This document shows, piece after piece, positions 43,804 through 54,413 of a DNA stretch of 64,000 nucleotides. Each line of letters starts with the position of its first letter. Positions within the stretch are counted from its first letter, which is position 1. The position numbers and the translations under genes were made by a program. The stretch spans positions 80,070,452-80,134,451 of the forward strand of contig OW386286.2 in NCBI GenBank assembly GCA_936432065.2, in the 5' to 3' direction. This DNA is from Rutpela maculata. Its lineage: Eukaryota > Arthropoda > Insecta > Coleoptera > Cerambycidae. The notes beneath the pieces were generated by a model. That model made no database searches. It was not told the DNA's origin and worked only from the letters and a program-made list of their open reading frames with translations.

Positions 43804-44589
43804 GGAAAACTGACATATAAAATTGTCGATATACAGTGCGGATGCGATACAATGCTTGATTTCCTCCGCCTATAATTCCAAGAATATTAATACCAGTAAA
43901 ATTGTGTCTGAACCATTTCGATAGAGAATTTACTTATATTTAAATTTGATAACCATCTTTTTTTTTGGTGGGCCCGTTCAGAGCAGAGATATTGGCAAAA
44001 AAAATAATTTTTTAGCGATATTGCCCCAAAATTGGGGGTGTTCCGGGCATTGGCGCAACTAGAGAATTTTTCTGGAGGTGACCAGGCTCCTTGTGTTTGA
44101 AACGTAAAGTTCAGTGGCTTCTCGTGCATAAGACACTTAAGTGTTTTGTAGATATATATGTATACACGGGGCTGTTAGTGATAGCGTCGCAGGCGACATT
44201 TTTTTGTCATTTCAAGGTTATTTAAAGACCTTGGCCTTGACAAAAGAAGTCATTGTGCTCTGGCAACGCTGGCCAAAAGGCGAGCCGCCGGCTGTCTTTG
44301 GTGTATAGTAACATTTTGAAATTAATGTTACATTGAACTTTCGATGCTCGGAGCCACCCCCCTGGAATTAAAACAATTTAAACATAATTATTAACAAGCT
44401 AAAAACGTACTCTTCGCCTGTTCACTGAACTTTTTATATAATTGTTACACATTCTGTAGGTTACTCTTCGCAGTTTTTCGTAAATAATGTTAGTTTTAGA
44501 CAGTTTTAATTTTCTAGTACGAACTTAGTTGGTAAAATACTCAGTGCATGTAAAATAAAGTGAAAATTAAAAAAAACTATACCATACCC

Positions 44590-44660
44590 TATTTGGGTTT
44601 CGAACCCGGATTCCGAGTCAAAAGCGTAAGAACTACACCACCACCTTACACGTAAAAAGA
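44590..44660 (-). repeat. tRNA-like pol III promoter (SINE head) inside the hAT element
   Basis: On the minus strand a box-A-like GGTGTAGTTCTTACGC (about 44627-44642) is followed by a clear box B, CGGGTTCGAAACCC (44595-44608), and then a T run downstream. The acceptor stem does not pair, so it is a SINE-type head and not a tRNA gene. Confidence 0.5.
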
Positions 44661-44692
44661 TGTAAATTTTTACACTAAGTATTTTTATACTT

Positions 44693-45427
44693 AGATTTAA
44701 TATTAGGAACATATTGAAACACGCTCGTGTTTTCACGAGCTAAAGTCATATTTCCATTGTATATTGCATTATGAAATGTATATTTGTAAAATATATAAAT
44801 GTATAGATATTAAAATTAAATTTCTATTCAATTACAAAAACATGAAAATCAAAAAAAAAATTTTTTTTTTAATTTAAATCAATAACATTTTTATTTACCG
44901 ATCGATTTTGTTCAAAAACAATAGGGTACTTCCTCTAGCTAACACTAACTTACTGTCCGAATTTCAGTACAATCGGACTTTTCTTTCTTGAGTTTTATCG
45001 TGCTTACAAGAAACGTGACGGACGGACGGACGGACAGACGGACATTTTGAAAGTTGTTCAGAATTCGTTCACTAACACAATGATATGGAAATTTTTTGTC
45101 TGCGAGCGATATACTCTTCGTTTTCTTATTTGCGAAGAGTATAATAATTATGGTCAGAATTTTTGGTAGTTCTGCAGCTCTGCAGCACTTATGAAGAAAC
45201 CGCCTCTGAATTACCATTATACCTAGATGAGAAATCCTATTTTAGCTATTTCATCGACACGGCCATACACATTATGGATAAAACTACTTTTCACTTTCAG
45301 TCAAATTAGAAAATGAAAAACTATACAAATATGTAAATATTATTGGTTTCGAATGGTTTTATCGTGATGTTGACAATATACGACGCTTAAAAGTAACAGA
45401 TTTAATATTAGGAACATATTGAAACAC
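44693..45427. repeat. Segment bracketed by a 30-bp direct repeat
   Basis: Thirty identical bases beginning AGATTTAATATTAGGAAC occur at 44693-44722 and 45398-45427. The 675 bp between them include a GACGGACG-type block at ~45010-45045. This looks like a target-site duplication or a recombination scar. No poly-A end was identified. Confidence 0.6.
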
Positions 45428-46089
45428 ATACGCTTCAGATTTTCAATTTTTATTAAAAAAATGTACAAGAAACTGAAACCTAAATCCTAAATCAATGAAC
45501 TAAGGAATAAAAACATTAAAACAAAACGTTTAGATATTTAAATTTATGGATTCCGAATAATTTAGTGATACATTAGTCGATAAATTTAAATTTTTTTTCC
45601 TAATTTTTATTTTTTTCTCTGGGGTGGGCCGTGGCTAGTTTGGGGTGGGCCCGGCCCACCCTGCCCCCCCCCCCCCTAGTTGCGCCAATGGTTCCGGGAG
45701 GCGGATAAGGGGGAAAAATTAGTTTGTCTAAAAGAGACCTATAATGAACTGTTTAAAACCGTTTTTGCCCGATTTAAAACGGTATTAACACATTCTGAAC
45801 TCACTGGCGACTGGCCTAATACGGGGAGGGAAGTTCGTAATTTCTGTGACCAAAAAGTGAGGTAGTCTTTTCGAGTAGACGTATTTTCACCGCGAAAGCC
45901 TACGTCTTCAATATTTGGGTCACCTAACCAAATACCACACTTGTTCAGCATTGCTTTGCTTCAATGAACGAGTGTTGACATTTAAACGATGACCGTACAT
46001 CAAATATAAAAATAAATTCACAAAAACTGAATCAATCACCATTAACAGAGAATTCACAAATATAGAGACAATAACGAAATTGAGCACTG

Positions 46090-46445
46090 ACGCACAAGAC
46101 GTACAAGAACGAAATACAAATACCTGGGGGTATCTCTCGACAAGAGGCTCTGCTTTAGTCCTCACATTAAACAGACAATAAATAAAACATATGGATCTCT
46201 TAGTAAGCTTTACCCACTTGTCAACAGGCGAAGTAAACTTACCCAGAACAATAAACGTACATTATATAAAGTTATATCCGCTCAATTCTTCCCTATGGCT
46301 GCGTGGTCTGGAATAGGGCCTCCGACACGCAAGATAAACGAGTCCAAACAACCCAAAATAAAATTCTTCGCCTGTTGATAAACTCCAGTCGCTATATTAC
46401 CATAGAAGATGTGACATGTTTTTCCCCGTGGGAACGTATCACTTT
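46090..46445 (+). pseudogene. Jockey-like retroelement fragment (post-RT region)
   Basis: Frames read KYLGVSLDKRLCFSPHIKQT, then SLSKLYPLVNRRSKL and LYKVISAQFFPMAAW, followed in another frame by VQTTQNKILRLLINSSRYIT. These are the thumb and post-RT blocks of Jockey-type elements (Y-L-G-x-x-L-D, then x-Q-N-K-x-L-R). One frameshift near 46310 and truncation on both sides make it a dead fragment. Confidence 0.65.
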
Positions 46446-46837
46446 GACATTCGAGCTCTCGGCGGATTTGTTTCCGGAATTCGGTTTTGCTCGGGCGCCA
46501 ATTCCAAAATGGAATAACGGATTTGCCCTCCAACAGCCTTTACAGTGGGGCTGGAGTAGCTGCAGTGAAGAAACGGTATGTCCAGAGGTCGGTAAGATAG
46601 ATCAGACAAACACACCCATCAGTGAAACGCATGAGTTAAAAAAATTAAAAATCTTTATTTTCGCTATATACAAGAAAATAAAATGAAAGTTATTACGATC
46701 AGGTATCAATTAATAAAATATTTTATACATGTATCTAACAAAGTATGAGAATATAGTACAATATTAGGATCTAACACAAGTTGCAACCTATCAGTAAACC
46801 ATGTATTTCGGTGAGCGAGAGAGATGCCTTAAAGTTT

Positions 46838-47050
46838 GCTGCAGGCGGCGGAAACGGCAGAGTCGTTGGGTTGCAGGCGGCGGTCTAAACGACAGTCTTT
46901 CTAGGAAAACTCTGTTAGTCAAAACTTGACGCAGGCGGCGGAAACGGCAGAGTCGTTGGGTTGCAGGCGGCGGTCTAAACGACAAAGTCTTTCTAAGAAA
47001 ACTCTGATAGTCAAAATTTGACGCAAGAGGCGCAAATGGCAAAGTCGCTC
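46838..47050. repeat. Tandem repeat, ~90 bp unit, 2.3 copies
   Basis: GCAGGCGGCGGAAACGGCAG, GTCGTTGGGTTGCAGG and GACAGTCTTTCTAGG-like blocks recur with ~90-base spacing. G+C-rich compared with its surroundings. Confidence 0.7.
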
Positions 47051-48191
47051 GAAATCTCTCAGAGATATAAAAATATTTATATCAGTTTAAATGGTAAAAT
47101 GTTCAACAGACAGAAATTTTAACTAAGTTAAATATTAAATAAAATATTACCTAGTTCAGTTGCGGTGGACAGCAGAAAACGGCGGTTTTCTTTTACAAGG
47201 CGGTTCTCCAAGAAGAAGTGGACCCACCGGTGGCAGATTTTTAGGAAGCGATCCAGATGACGGATTTTCAAGAAGTGCTTTTCAGAAAATGATTTCGGCT
47301 TTTATATGTTTCGCAGCGCTAGTGAGGTCGTGTGCAAAATTACCCACGGAATGCCTCTAGCACAGCGCTCTACTGGTGAACATGCACGGTTTTTTCTTAC
47401 ATTTTTATCATAGAAAACGGATTCGAGACTTTCTTATATATAGGTTTACACTTTATGATTGAAGAATTACACAGGCCCACAAAAAAAAGTGATTTGAACT
47501 GGACCTCTGAATATACTTTTCTTTAGTATTTTTTCCCGCTGATTACGAATCTGAAGTCAGAGTTGGGTTAATGTGCATATAATAGAGAAAAAGCCGAAAA
47601 ATTGTCAAAAAATGCGTTTTTTATGGTTTTTTGGGTGGTAAAATATGCATGTGGCGTGTTCGGCTAGGCTGCATGTATTTTTCTTATGTTTGTTTGCTCC
47701 ACTGACCTGGAGCCTATTATTAGAACCCAGGGCTAATTGTCAAAATGTTGAGGAAAATTAAAAAAACCGTATAAAATAGCGTTCTTCACGGATACTATGT
47801 TTTTTTATGGATATCACGTTTTTTTTATGAATATATAGCGTGTTACGATGGCCTGAGTACACCTTTTTTTGAGTAATTTTTCCCGCTGATCACAAAAGTT
47901 GAGTCAAAGAAGGTCAGTGATGAAAATACTGAGAAAAACCAAAACAACTGTCAAAAATTGGGTTTTTTCATGGATGTCGCGTTTTTTCATGAACGCATAG
48001 CGTGTTCCAATGGTCTGCATATACCTCTATCGAGTAATTTTTTCCGCTGATCATGAATCTGGACTCAAATTTTGGAGTCAGTGATGAAAATACTGAGAAA
48101 AATCAAAAAATCAAAAAATCAAAATCAAAAATCAAAAATCTGTTTTTTCCAGGATACACAATCACTGTGCATGATATATAGTATTTCAATT

Positions 48192-48635
48192 TTATATGGG
48201 TTTTCGTTTTCGAACGCGCTTATCTTCAAACAATCTGTATAAGGGGTTTCTTCGCCGTTTCGTTTCTTTTGGTTTTACTTCTCTTTGTAGCATCCAGCAG
48301 TAAATTGCTAACATGTTGACATCCCATTTACCCTGAAATCGACGTTCAAAGTCTTTTAAATCTTGGTGGAATATTTCTCCTTGCTCTTCTCTGAAGTCGC
48401 CGTTATTTTCTGGAAACTCATCCAGGTGTGAATCGAGAAAGTGCAATTTCAAACTCATCATACAACCTAACCTTTCGTAATTCTTTATCATTTTTGGTAC
48501 AATGTTTCTGTAGTCTGGATCTTTGGTATTACCGAGAAAATTTGTGGACACACCTTTAAAACTTAACCATGTCGCCTTTTCTACTTCATTCATAGAATCT
48601 ACGAATTCTAAATAAAGTTCGAATCTCAGGCTCAA
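48192..48635 (-). CDS. Element-associated protein, left copy (partial)
   Basis: 147 codons, closely similar to the 164-codon frame on the other arm. Blocks: FVDSMNEVEKATWLSF, NFLGNTKDPDYRNIV, LKLHFLDSHLDEFPENN, QGEIFHQDLKDFERR, WDVNMLAIYCWMLQREVK, then a basic tail. From memory, this looks like the C-terminal half of an unnamed protein widespread in arthropod repeats; its upstream half is cut off at the palindrome centre. Differences from the right copy are both substitutions and a small indel. Function unknown. Confidence 0.5.
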   Translation of the reverse strand: MSLRFELYLEFVDSMNEVEKATWLSFKGVSTNFLGNTKDPDYRNIVPKMIKNYERLGCMMSLKLHFLDSHLDEFPENNGDFREEQGEIFHQDLKDFERRFQGKWDVNMLAIYCWMLQREVKPKETKRRRNPLYRLFEDKRVRKRKPI

Positions 48636-48779
48636 CGAAGATACCTTCCTTCAATTTAGCATCAGATTTGTGACTCTTCAAATGACTCAAATATATATAT
48701 TTGTGTCATTTGATGAGTCACGAAGATACCTTCCTTCAATTTAGCATCAGATTTATTACTCATCAAATGACTCAAATAT

Positions 48780-49252
48780 TGTCACGCCTAAAACGTGCTC
48801 AACCCGAATATTTGAACAGAAACGACAAATTAAATCCACTCACTTCAACAAACAATATTTATTTAATAACAACAATAACACAAAACACTATACTTACAAA
48901 AAATATCACAAATACAATATACACACCCACGACACAACGTGGTTACTGAAGGGCTTTCAAAAGACAGAAGGCAGTGCCTCCCTTTCGGGCTCGCGTAGAG
49001 ACTCCCCCGTCATTGTTTACATTTTCGTTTAAATACCCCGGTAGATGATACATTTCGTTTACAGTTCAATGTTAACTTTATTTACTAAATAGAACCTTGT
49101 TGACTCAGCAGTATGTCGATATACGTATGCATTCCAATTGTATTGAACCAAAACAATAATTTAAAATATTATTTTGCAAGCTAGTTATGGATTATTCATT
49201 TCTATTTTTACGATTTTATATTAACAAATTAAATCAGAAATTAGGTTTGACA
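48780..49252 (-). mobile_element. Solo LTR at the palindrome centre, ATAT duplication
   Basis: 473 bp, TGTCACGCC...GGTTTGACA, flanked by ATAT (48776-48779 and 49253-49256). On the minus strand there is a TATA-like GGTATTTAAACG near 49033. It lies within a few bases of the dyad centre of the surrounding palindrome. It does not resemble the other LTRs here. Confidence 0.75.
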
Positions 49253-49260
49253 ATATATAT

Positions 49261-49755
49261 TTGAGTCATTTGATGAGTCACAAATCTGATGCTAAATTGA
49301 AGGAAGGTATCTTCGTTGGGCCTGAGATTCGAACTTTATTTAGTGACCAAGAATTCGTTGATTCTATGAATAAAGTAGAAAAGGCAGCATGGTTAAGTTT
49401 TAAAGGCATGTCCACAAAATTTCTCGGTAATACCAAAGATCCAGACTACAGAAACATTGTGTCAAAAATGATAAAGAATTACGAAAAGTTAGATTGTATG
49501 ATGAGTTTGAAATTGCACTTTCTCGATTCACACCTGGATGAGTTTCCAGAAAATAACGACGACTTCAGCGAAGATCAAGGAGAAAGATTCCACCAAGATT
49601 TAAAAGACTTTGAACGTCGATTTCAGAGTAAATGGGATGTCAACATGTTAGTAGTTTATTGCTGGATGCTACAAAGAGAAGTGAAACCAATAGGAACAAA
49701 ACGACGATACAGATCATTTGAAGATAAGCGCGTTCGAAAACGAAAACCCATATAA
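49261..49755 (+). CDS. Element-associated protein, right copy (partial)
   Basis: 164 codons, mirror partner of 48192-48635, preserving EGIFVGPEIRTLFSDQEF before the shared blocks and a basic end (KRVRKRKPI). The apparent start (a TTG, then an internal ATG) lies in the palindrome centre, so the true N-terminus of the parent protein is missing. Both copies remain open, which could mean a fairly recent inverted duplication. Function unknown. Confidence 0.5.
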   Translation: MSHLMSHKSDAKLKEGIFVGPEIRTLFSDQEFVDSMNKVEKAAWLSFKGMSTKFLGNTKDPDYRNIVSKMIKNYEKLDCMMSLKLHFLDSHLDEFPENNDDFSEDQGERFHQDLKDFERRFQSKWDVNMLVVYCWMLQREVKPIGTKRRYRSFEDKRVRKRKPI

Positions 49756-50851
49756 AATTGAAATACTATATATCACGCACAGTGATTGAGTATCCTGAAA
49801 AAAAAAACAGATTTTTAACAGTTTTTTTGATTTTTCTCGGTGTTTTCATCACTGACACCAGATTCGTGATCAGCGGAAAAAATTACTCGATAAAGGTATA
49901 TGCAGACCATTGGAATACGCTATGCGTTCATAAAAAAACCCGACATATATGAAAAAAAACGATTTTTGACAGTTTTTTTGATTTTTCTCAGTATTTTCAT
50001 CACTGACCTTCAAATTTGACTCAACACTTGTGATCAGCGGGAAAAATCTCTCAAAAAAGGTGTACGCAGGTCATCGCAACACGCTATGTATTTATGAAAA
50101 AACGTGATATCAATAAAAACATAGTATCCATGAAAAATGCGATTTTTTACGTTTTTTTTATTTTCCTCAACATTTTGGCAATTAGCTCTAAGTTCTAACA
50201 ATAGATTCGAGGTCAGTGGGGCAAAAAAACAAAGAAAAATACATGCAGCCTAGCCGAACACGCCACATGCATATTTTTCCACCCAAAAAACCATAAAAAA
50301 CGCATTTTCTGACAGTTTTTCGGGTTTTTCTCTGTAATTTGTGCATGAACCCCCCATTCTGACTTCAGATTCGTAATCAGCGGGAAAAAATACTAAATAA
50401 AAGTATGTATATTCAGAGGTCCAGTTCAAATAACTTTTTTTTTGTGGGCCTGTGTTATATTTCAATTTTATTCATGAATATAAATTTTGGTAAGCAAAAT
50501 TTACGAAATAAAATTCTCAAGTGAATAAAACTATTCAAAATAAAGTTTGTAATACAGACAGGTCAAATTAAACTTTTAATTATCAAAATTTTATAGAAAA
50601 ATTACAAAGTGAACAAGTTAAAATAAAATAATTATTACAGACAGACTAAATCAAATTTTAGTTAGCAAAATTTGCAATCTAACAGCAGACGGATGATTTA
50701 TTTTGCCATGAGAATTAAATTTAAAATAGGAACGTCCACTGCGGGCCAGTTAGAAAATAAATTATCTTAGAATCGAATGGTTTGATAGAGAAACGTGTAG
50801 CGAACCGCGTTTGAAAATAAAATAACAATGTGCATAATTCCCACATGAAAA

Positions 50852-51500
50852 TTGCTTTGTTACAAAGAGCTCCATAGAATCGCTGATATTCCAAGGACCA
50901 GGGATTTTGTCAGAGAGACTGACCAGAAATTTTTTACAACAAAAATATTATCATCGGAATTAACACGGGACATTGCATACCAACGACTACAAGACAATAT
51001 TCCACATACACAACCTCCTCCACCAAAAACTAGACATCTACCAAACACGAAAACAATAACGGATAATAACACAGAAAATATCCCACCCCAACAAACATCC
51101 TCCAGTGTCAATTCTATCCGCCCTGGGGATTCTGCTCCAGGAAAACATAAACAGACAGATAAACTGTATACATTCATAAGCACCATCTACAAAAATCATC
51201 CAGCTTTATTAAATGACAAAGTATTTTAAGCAGGTTTTTGTGATTTAATTTTCCTGTATGTGGCATGAACATCCATACCATCGCAACATCATGTCCTCCT
51301 GTTATTTCTTTAAGCAAATCGCATATTAAATTGTAACGCACTTAAGCGAAAAGCGAGTGCTAATTTAATAATAACATAGTACACTGACTGACATCTCTTG
51401 ATCTGTCAGCGGCCAACTAGGGCGCATCACGCATTCGCGGTTGTTACGCTTTTGTTTTTATACTTTATTGTAAAATATTTTGTAAATGACAGTTTGTTTG
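50852..51500 (+). pseudogene. Jockey-like element, 3' end
   Basis: A 125-codon frame (from TTG at 50852) reads ELHRIADIPRTRDFVRETDQKFF, then a P/T-rich tail ending at 51229. This resembles the C-terminal end of a Jockey-type ORF2 (L-x-R-I-x-D-x-P-x-T-R-x-F). The 3' UTR, perhaps to ~51500, shows no clear poly-A tail. The element is 5'-truncated. Confidence 0.45.
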
Positions 51501-52073
51501 CCAAAATCAAGTTCTTCACAAATTTTTGTCATTTCTATTAATAACATATAGTACAGGGAAAGATTGAAAAAAAATGACTAACTCCAAAAAAATTTGTGCA
51601 GATTTTAAACTTTGGTTATAATTTTAAAATAGGCCAGAGTTCACGAAACAAAAAAGTTTAGGAGTTTTACGGATCCGCAGGAACCTAGAGGGGATAAAAA
51701 AGGTATCTTTAATAAAGAAAATCTCCATTTTCTCGGGAAATATGGTATTTATAAAAAAATAGTTCAAATAAAAGTTATTTCTGGCAAAGTTGTCTTTAAT
51801 ATCGTGCTTTTAAATGAACTTTATGGCAATAATTAACCAAAATGCGGTAATTTTTCGATGGGGGGATGGCGGATGGAATTTTTTTCTAAAACAAATGTTT
51901 TAAAGGGAAAAAAATTGAGCATCTAGGCGATGCTACTATGTATTAACGAAAAACAGCATTTTGAAAAAAAAAAATTAATTACTGAGTAATTACAATAACA
52001 AAATGCCGACATTTTGTTAACAAATATGTGAATACGCACATTGAATCGGCCATAACTTCTTTATTACTTCAAC

Positions 52074-52771
52074 ATCCAGTAGAAGTATAGTAACGACAAA
52101 AAAAATTTAAAGAACTTTTATTGTTCAGATAGGCTTAGAATGTCATAAAACGTCGAGATTTTAGGTTTGAGCGAAAAAAAATGCCTGTCTGTCTGCCTGT
52201 CGGTCCGTCTGTAACTTTTTCTTGTGCGCACGTTTACTCTGGAACCGTTTGAGATATTGACTTGAAATTTGGTACACATATGTACTTTAATGAGATCTAG
52301 AACTAGATTATATTTTCATCTTGTTCCGTCGAAGGGTTTGGGGGTAAATTGGGGTAAACTTGGGGTAAATAGGTAAATCAAGCAGGTAGGAGTACATAAA
52401 ATTGGTATTTAGTATATACAAGAGAAACTAAGGTCTCAAAAAAAAAATTGGCATTAGCCACCCCCATTACCACCCCCACCCCATTATTAAAAGGGATGAA
52501 GAAAAAATGTGATTTAGTGAGTGTACAAGAACCAAAAAACTTATAATATTTTTTCACTTCATCCACCCCCACTACCACTCCCTATCATCACCCCCACCCT
52601 ACTACCGATGTGGGGTGTCGTTTTGTGGGTTCTTGGGATAGGGGATTTCAAATATTATATTATTAAAGTTCCATAAAGAATTATTTCCATATACGAAATT
52701 TTTTCTTTGTGAGTGACTTGGATAGAAAATCTGGATGTGGAAGTAGTGATTCCTTGGGCAGCGGTTTTTTT
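52074..52771 (+). repeat. Dispersed repeat family, copy B (~698 bp)
   Basis: Nearly identical to 16935-17632 from CAACATCCAGTAGAAGTATA to CCTTGGGCAGCGGTTTTTT, including the CTGTCTGCCTGTCGGTC block and the C-rich monomers. The closeness of copies A and B implies recent activity or gene conversion. Confidence 0.75.
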
Positions 52772-52975
52772 GTGATGTAGAAACAAACAAAAAATCGTAT
52801 TTAAGAATGATTAATTATCATTAATTCTGTTTCTTAGAACTCGTGATGTAAGTGTCACAGTTTCTAAGATATTCAACATTTTAAACTAAATACTTCATCC
52901 TAAAAACGGTCAGATGCCATCTATAAAATTAAGTATCTCCGAAACAATCAACTCTACACAAATATATAGGTAAAC

Positions 52976-53019
52976 AAAATAAATTTATTCTCATTATAAA
53001 CTGAGAATAAATTTATTTT
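52976..53019. repeat. Perfect 18-bp hairpin
   Basis: AAAATAAATTTATTCTCA (52976-52993), loop TTATAAAC, exact complement at 53002-53019. AT-rich, lying inside the interrupted palindrome. Confidence 0.85.
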
Positions 53020-53954
53020 TGATGTCCATGTCTCTTAAACTAATATTTGTTGAGATATTTGTAGAGAAACAAGAACGTTACGTTTTTTCTAAAATCCCTT
53101 TGCAGTTTAAAATGCAATTTTCTTTCTAAAGTAAGCATTGTAAGCCGATGAAAAAATTTGAGCATCTAGGTCACACTATATATTAACGAAAACCAGTACA
53201 TGGGAATCATTTTTTTTTAATTACTGACTACTTACATTAACAAAATTGCGACGTTTTTATGAAAAAAAAAAAAATGTGAAAAGTACATTGTTTCTGTTAT
53301 AACTTCTTTGTTTTTTATGCTATAAAAATAGGAAATCATTTGGAAGCCTTATTAATAGTTTCTCATTTTGGTTATTAGCGTTTTTGGCCTAAGTGCCATA
53401 GTTTCTGAGATATTTAACATTTAAAAGTTGCATAGAACCTTTTCTTCTTACGATTTAATTCTTCCTCAGTTCCAATGTTTTTTTTAGGTGCCACCCCCTG
53501 AAAAGGGGCAGTTAGCACCTCTAGTGTATCGGTTAATTATTGCTATAAAATGAAATTTAAACACCAAATTAAAGATAACTTTTATTTTAACTATTTTTTG
53601 TAAAAGCTATATTTCCCAAGGAAATAGAGAACAATCGATTTTTTAATTAAAAATACCCCTTTTCACCCCCTATAGGTTACCGTGGATCCGTAAAACTCCT
53701 AACCTTTTTTTGTTTCGTGAACTTTGACCTATTTTGAACCTATAACCAAAGTTTAAGGTCTGCACAAATTTTTTTCAAGTTACAGAAAAGTTTTCCTCTA
53801 CTAATAAATAAGATACATTAAATAAAAAGTAACCCCATGAATTGTAAACGTAAAAATACTTAAATAGTAAATGGTTAAAAGTAAATTTGAATTCGTTAAT
53901 TGTTCATTTTTACACCTACTTCAATATCGATATTCGTTTATAAGATTCATTTAA

Positions 53955-54409
53955 CCCTTTCGCTGCGCAAAGCGGTTTCACGTAATTCTCGTGTGGTGCG
54001 CAATAAATTGACCGCTTGCGAGTATACGCGCTTGGAGCACGCAGATCCAATATTACGTTACTATTTGATTTGGTTTATTGTATGCATGGTCTATTATTAT
54101 ATATAAAATTGAAAGAAAAACAAAAACCAAGTGCTCTAGTTTCAATAATAATAATTTATTTTTTTTAAATGGTTAAAAACAGTACAAGTAAACATAAACA
54201 TAAAAACAAAACAACATTCTTATCAAAAATATTAAGGTACAACAGAAACTTGTGTAAGTATATAAAAATGTATTAATAGAACATATACGCGTGTTAAATC
54301 GCTTTGAGCAGTCTGAACCAATTTAAAAACGACAGGCGAGTTAACACGCTTGGAGCACAGTGGGCCCATTTATTTTTTGCGCGTATACACGCTTTGAGCA
54401 GTGAAAGGG
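53955..54409. mobile_element. piggyBac-type MITE, TTAA target
   Basis: TTAA (53951-53954), then CCCTTTCGCTGC; at the other end GCAGTGAAAGGG, then TTAA (54410-54413). The 455-bp element has no transposase. TTAA targets with CCC-starting inverted ends are diagnostic of the piggyBac superfamily. Internal blocks such as CGCTTGGAGCACG recur near both ends in different orientations. Confidence 0.85.
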
Positions 54410-54413
54410 TTAA

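Larger units (their letters stand above)
44048..45690. mobile_element. Non-autonomous hAT element, 8-bp duplication
   Basis: Terminal inverted repeats CATTGGCGCAACTAG (44048-44062) and CTAGTTGCGCCAATG (45676-45690) are exact over 15 bases and are flanked by the 8-bp duplication GTTCCGGG (44040-44047 and 45691-45698). Eight-base duplications define the hAT superfamily. The ~1.64-kb interior has no transposase. It contains a tRNA-like segment and a bracketed insert (see findings), and is inserted in the right arm of the preceding inverted-repeat element. Confidence 0.85.
43090..45825. mobile_element. Inverted-repeat element with internal ORF, interrupted by a hAT
   Basis: The inner arms 43168-43320 and 43860-44047 pair closely (CACCCCAATTTTGGGGCAAT near 43171; GGTTATCAAATTTAA near 43253; TTCAGACACA near 43283). 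The right arm continues after the hAT insertion, where 45733-45822 is a weaker reverse complement of ~43070-43163 (CTAAAAGAGACCTATAATGAA against its partner in the left arm). Both outer arms encode related peptides (K-E-x-Y-N-E ... D-W-P). The centre holds a 160-codon ORF. The superfamily is unknown to me. Confidence 0.55.
47469..50457. repeat. Large palindrome with mirrored ORFs
   Basis: The arms 47469-48779 and 49253-50457 are reverse complements along most of their length, from the outer ends (AGGCCCACAAAAAAAA against TTTTTTTTGTGGGCCT) inward through the ORFs to the centre. The innermost ~90 bases of the left side (48692-48779) contain an extra small inversion. With the solo LTR removed, the arms meet directly (...CTCAAATAT / ATATTTGAG...), so the palindrome originally had almost no spacer. 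Confidence 0.85.
51585..53778. repeat. Interrupted inverted repeat
   Basis: Outer arms 51585-51840 and 53531-53778 are reverse complements (AATTTGTGCAGA near 51591; GTTCACGAAACAAAAAA near 51637; GGAGTTTTACGGATCC near 51661). Between them lie dispersed repeat copy B and a segment repeated in direct orientation (GAGCATCTAGG...TATTAACGAAAA at 51918-51955 and 53161-53198), so the interior is a composite. Confidence 0.7.

Noticed and set aside
45680..45865. 61-codon frame as an independent gene
   Set aside because: It starts inside the hAT end and target duplication; the protein-like part is the outer arm of the inverted-repeat element.
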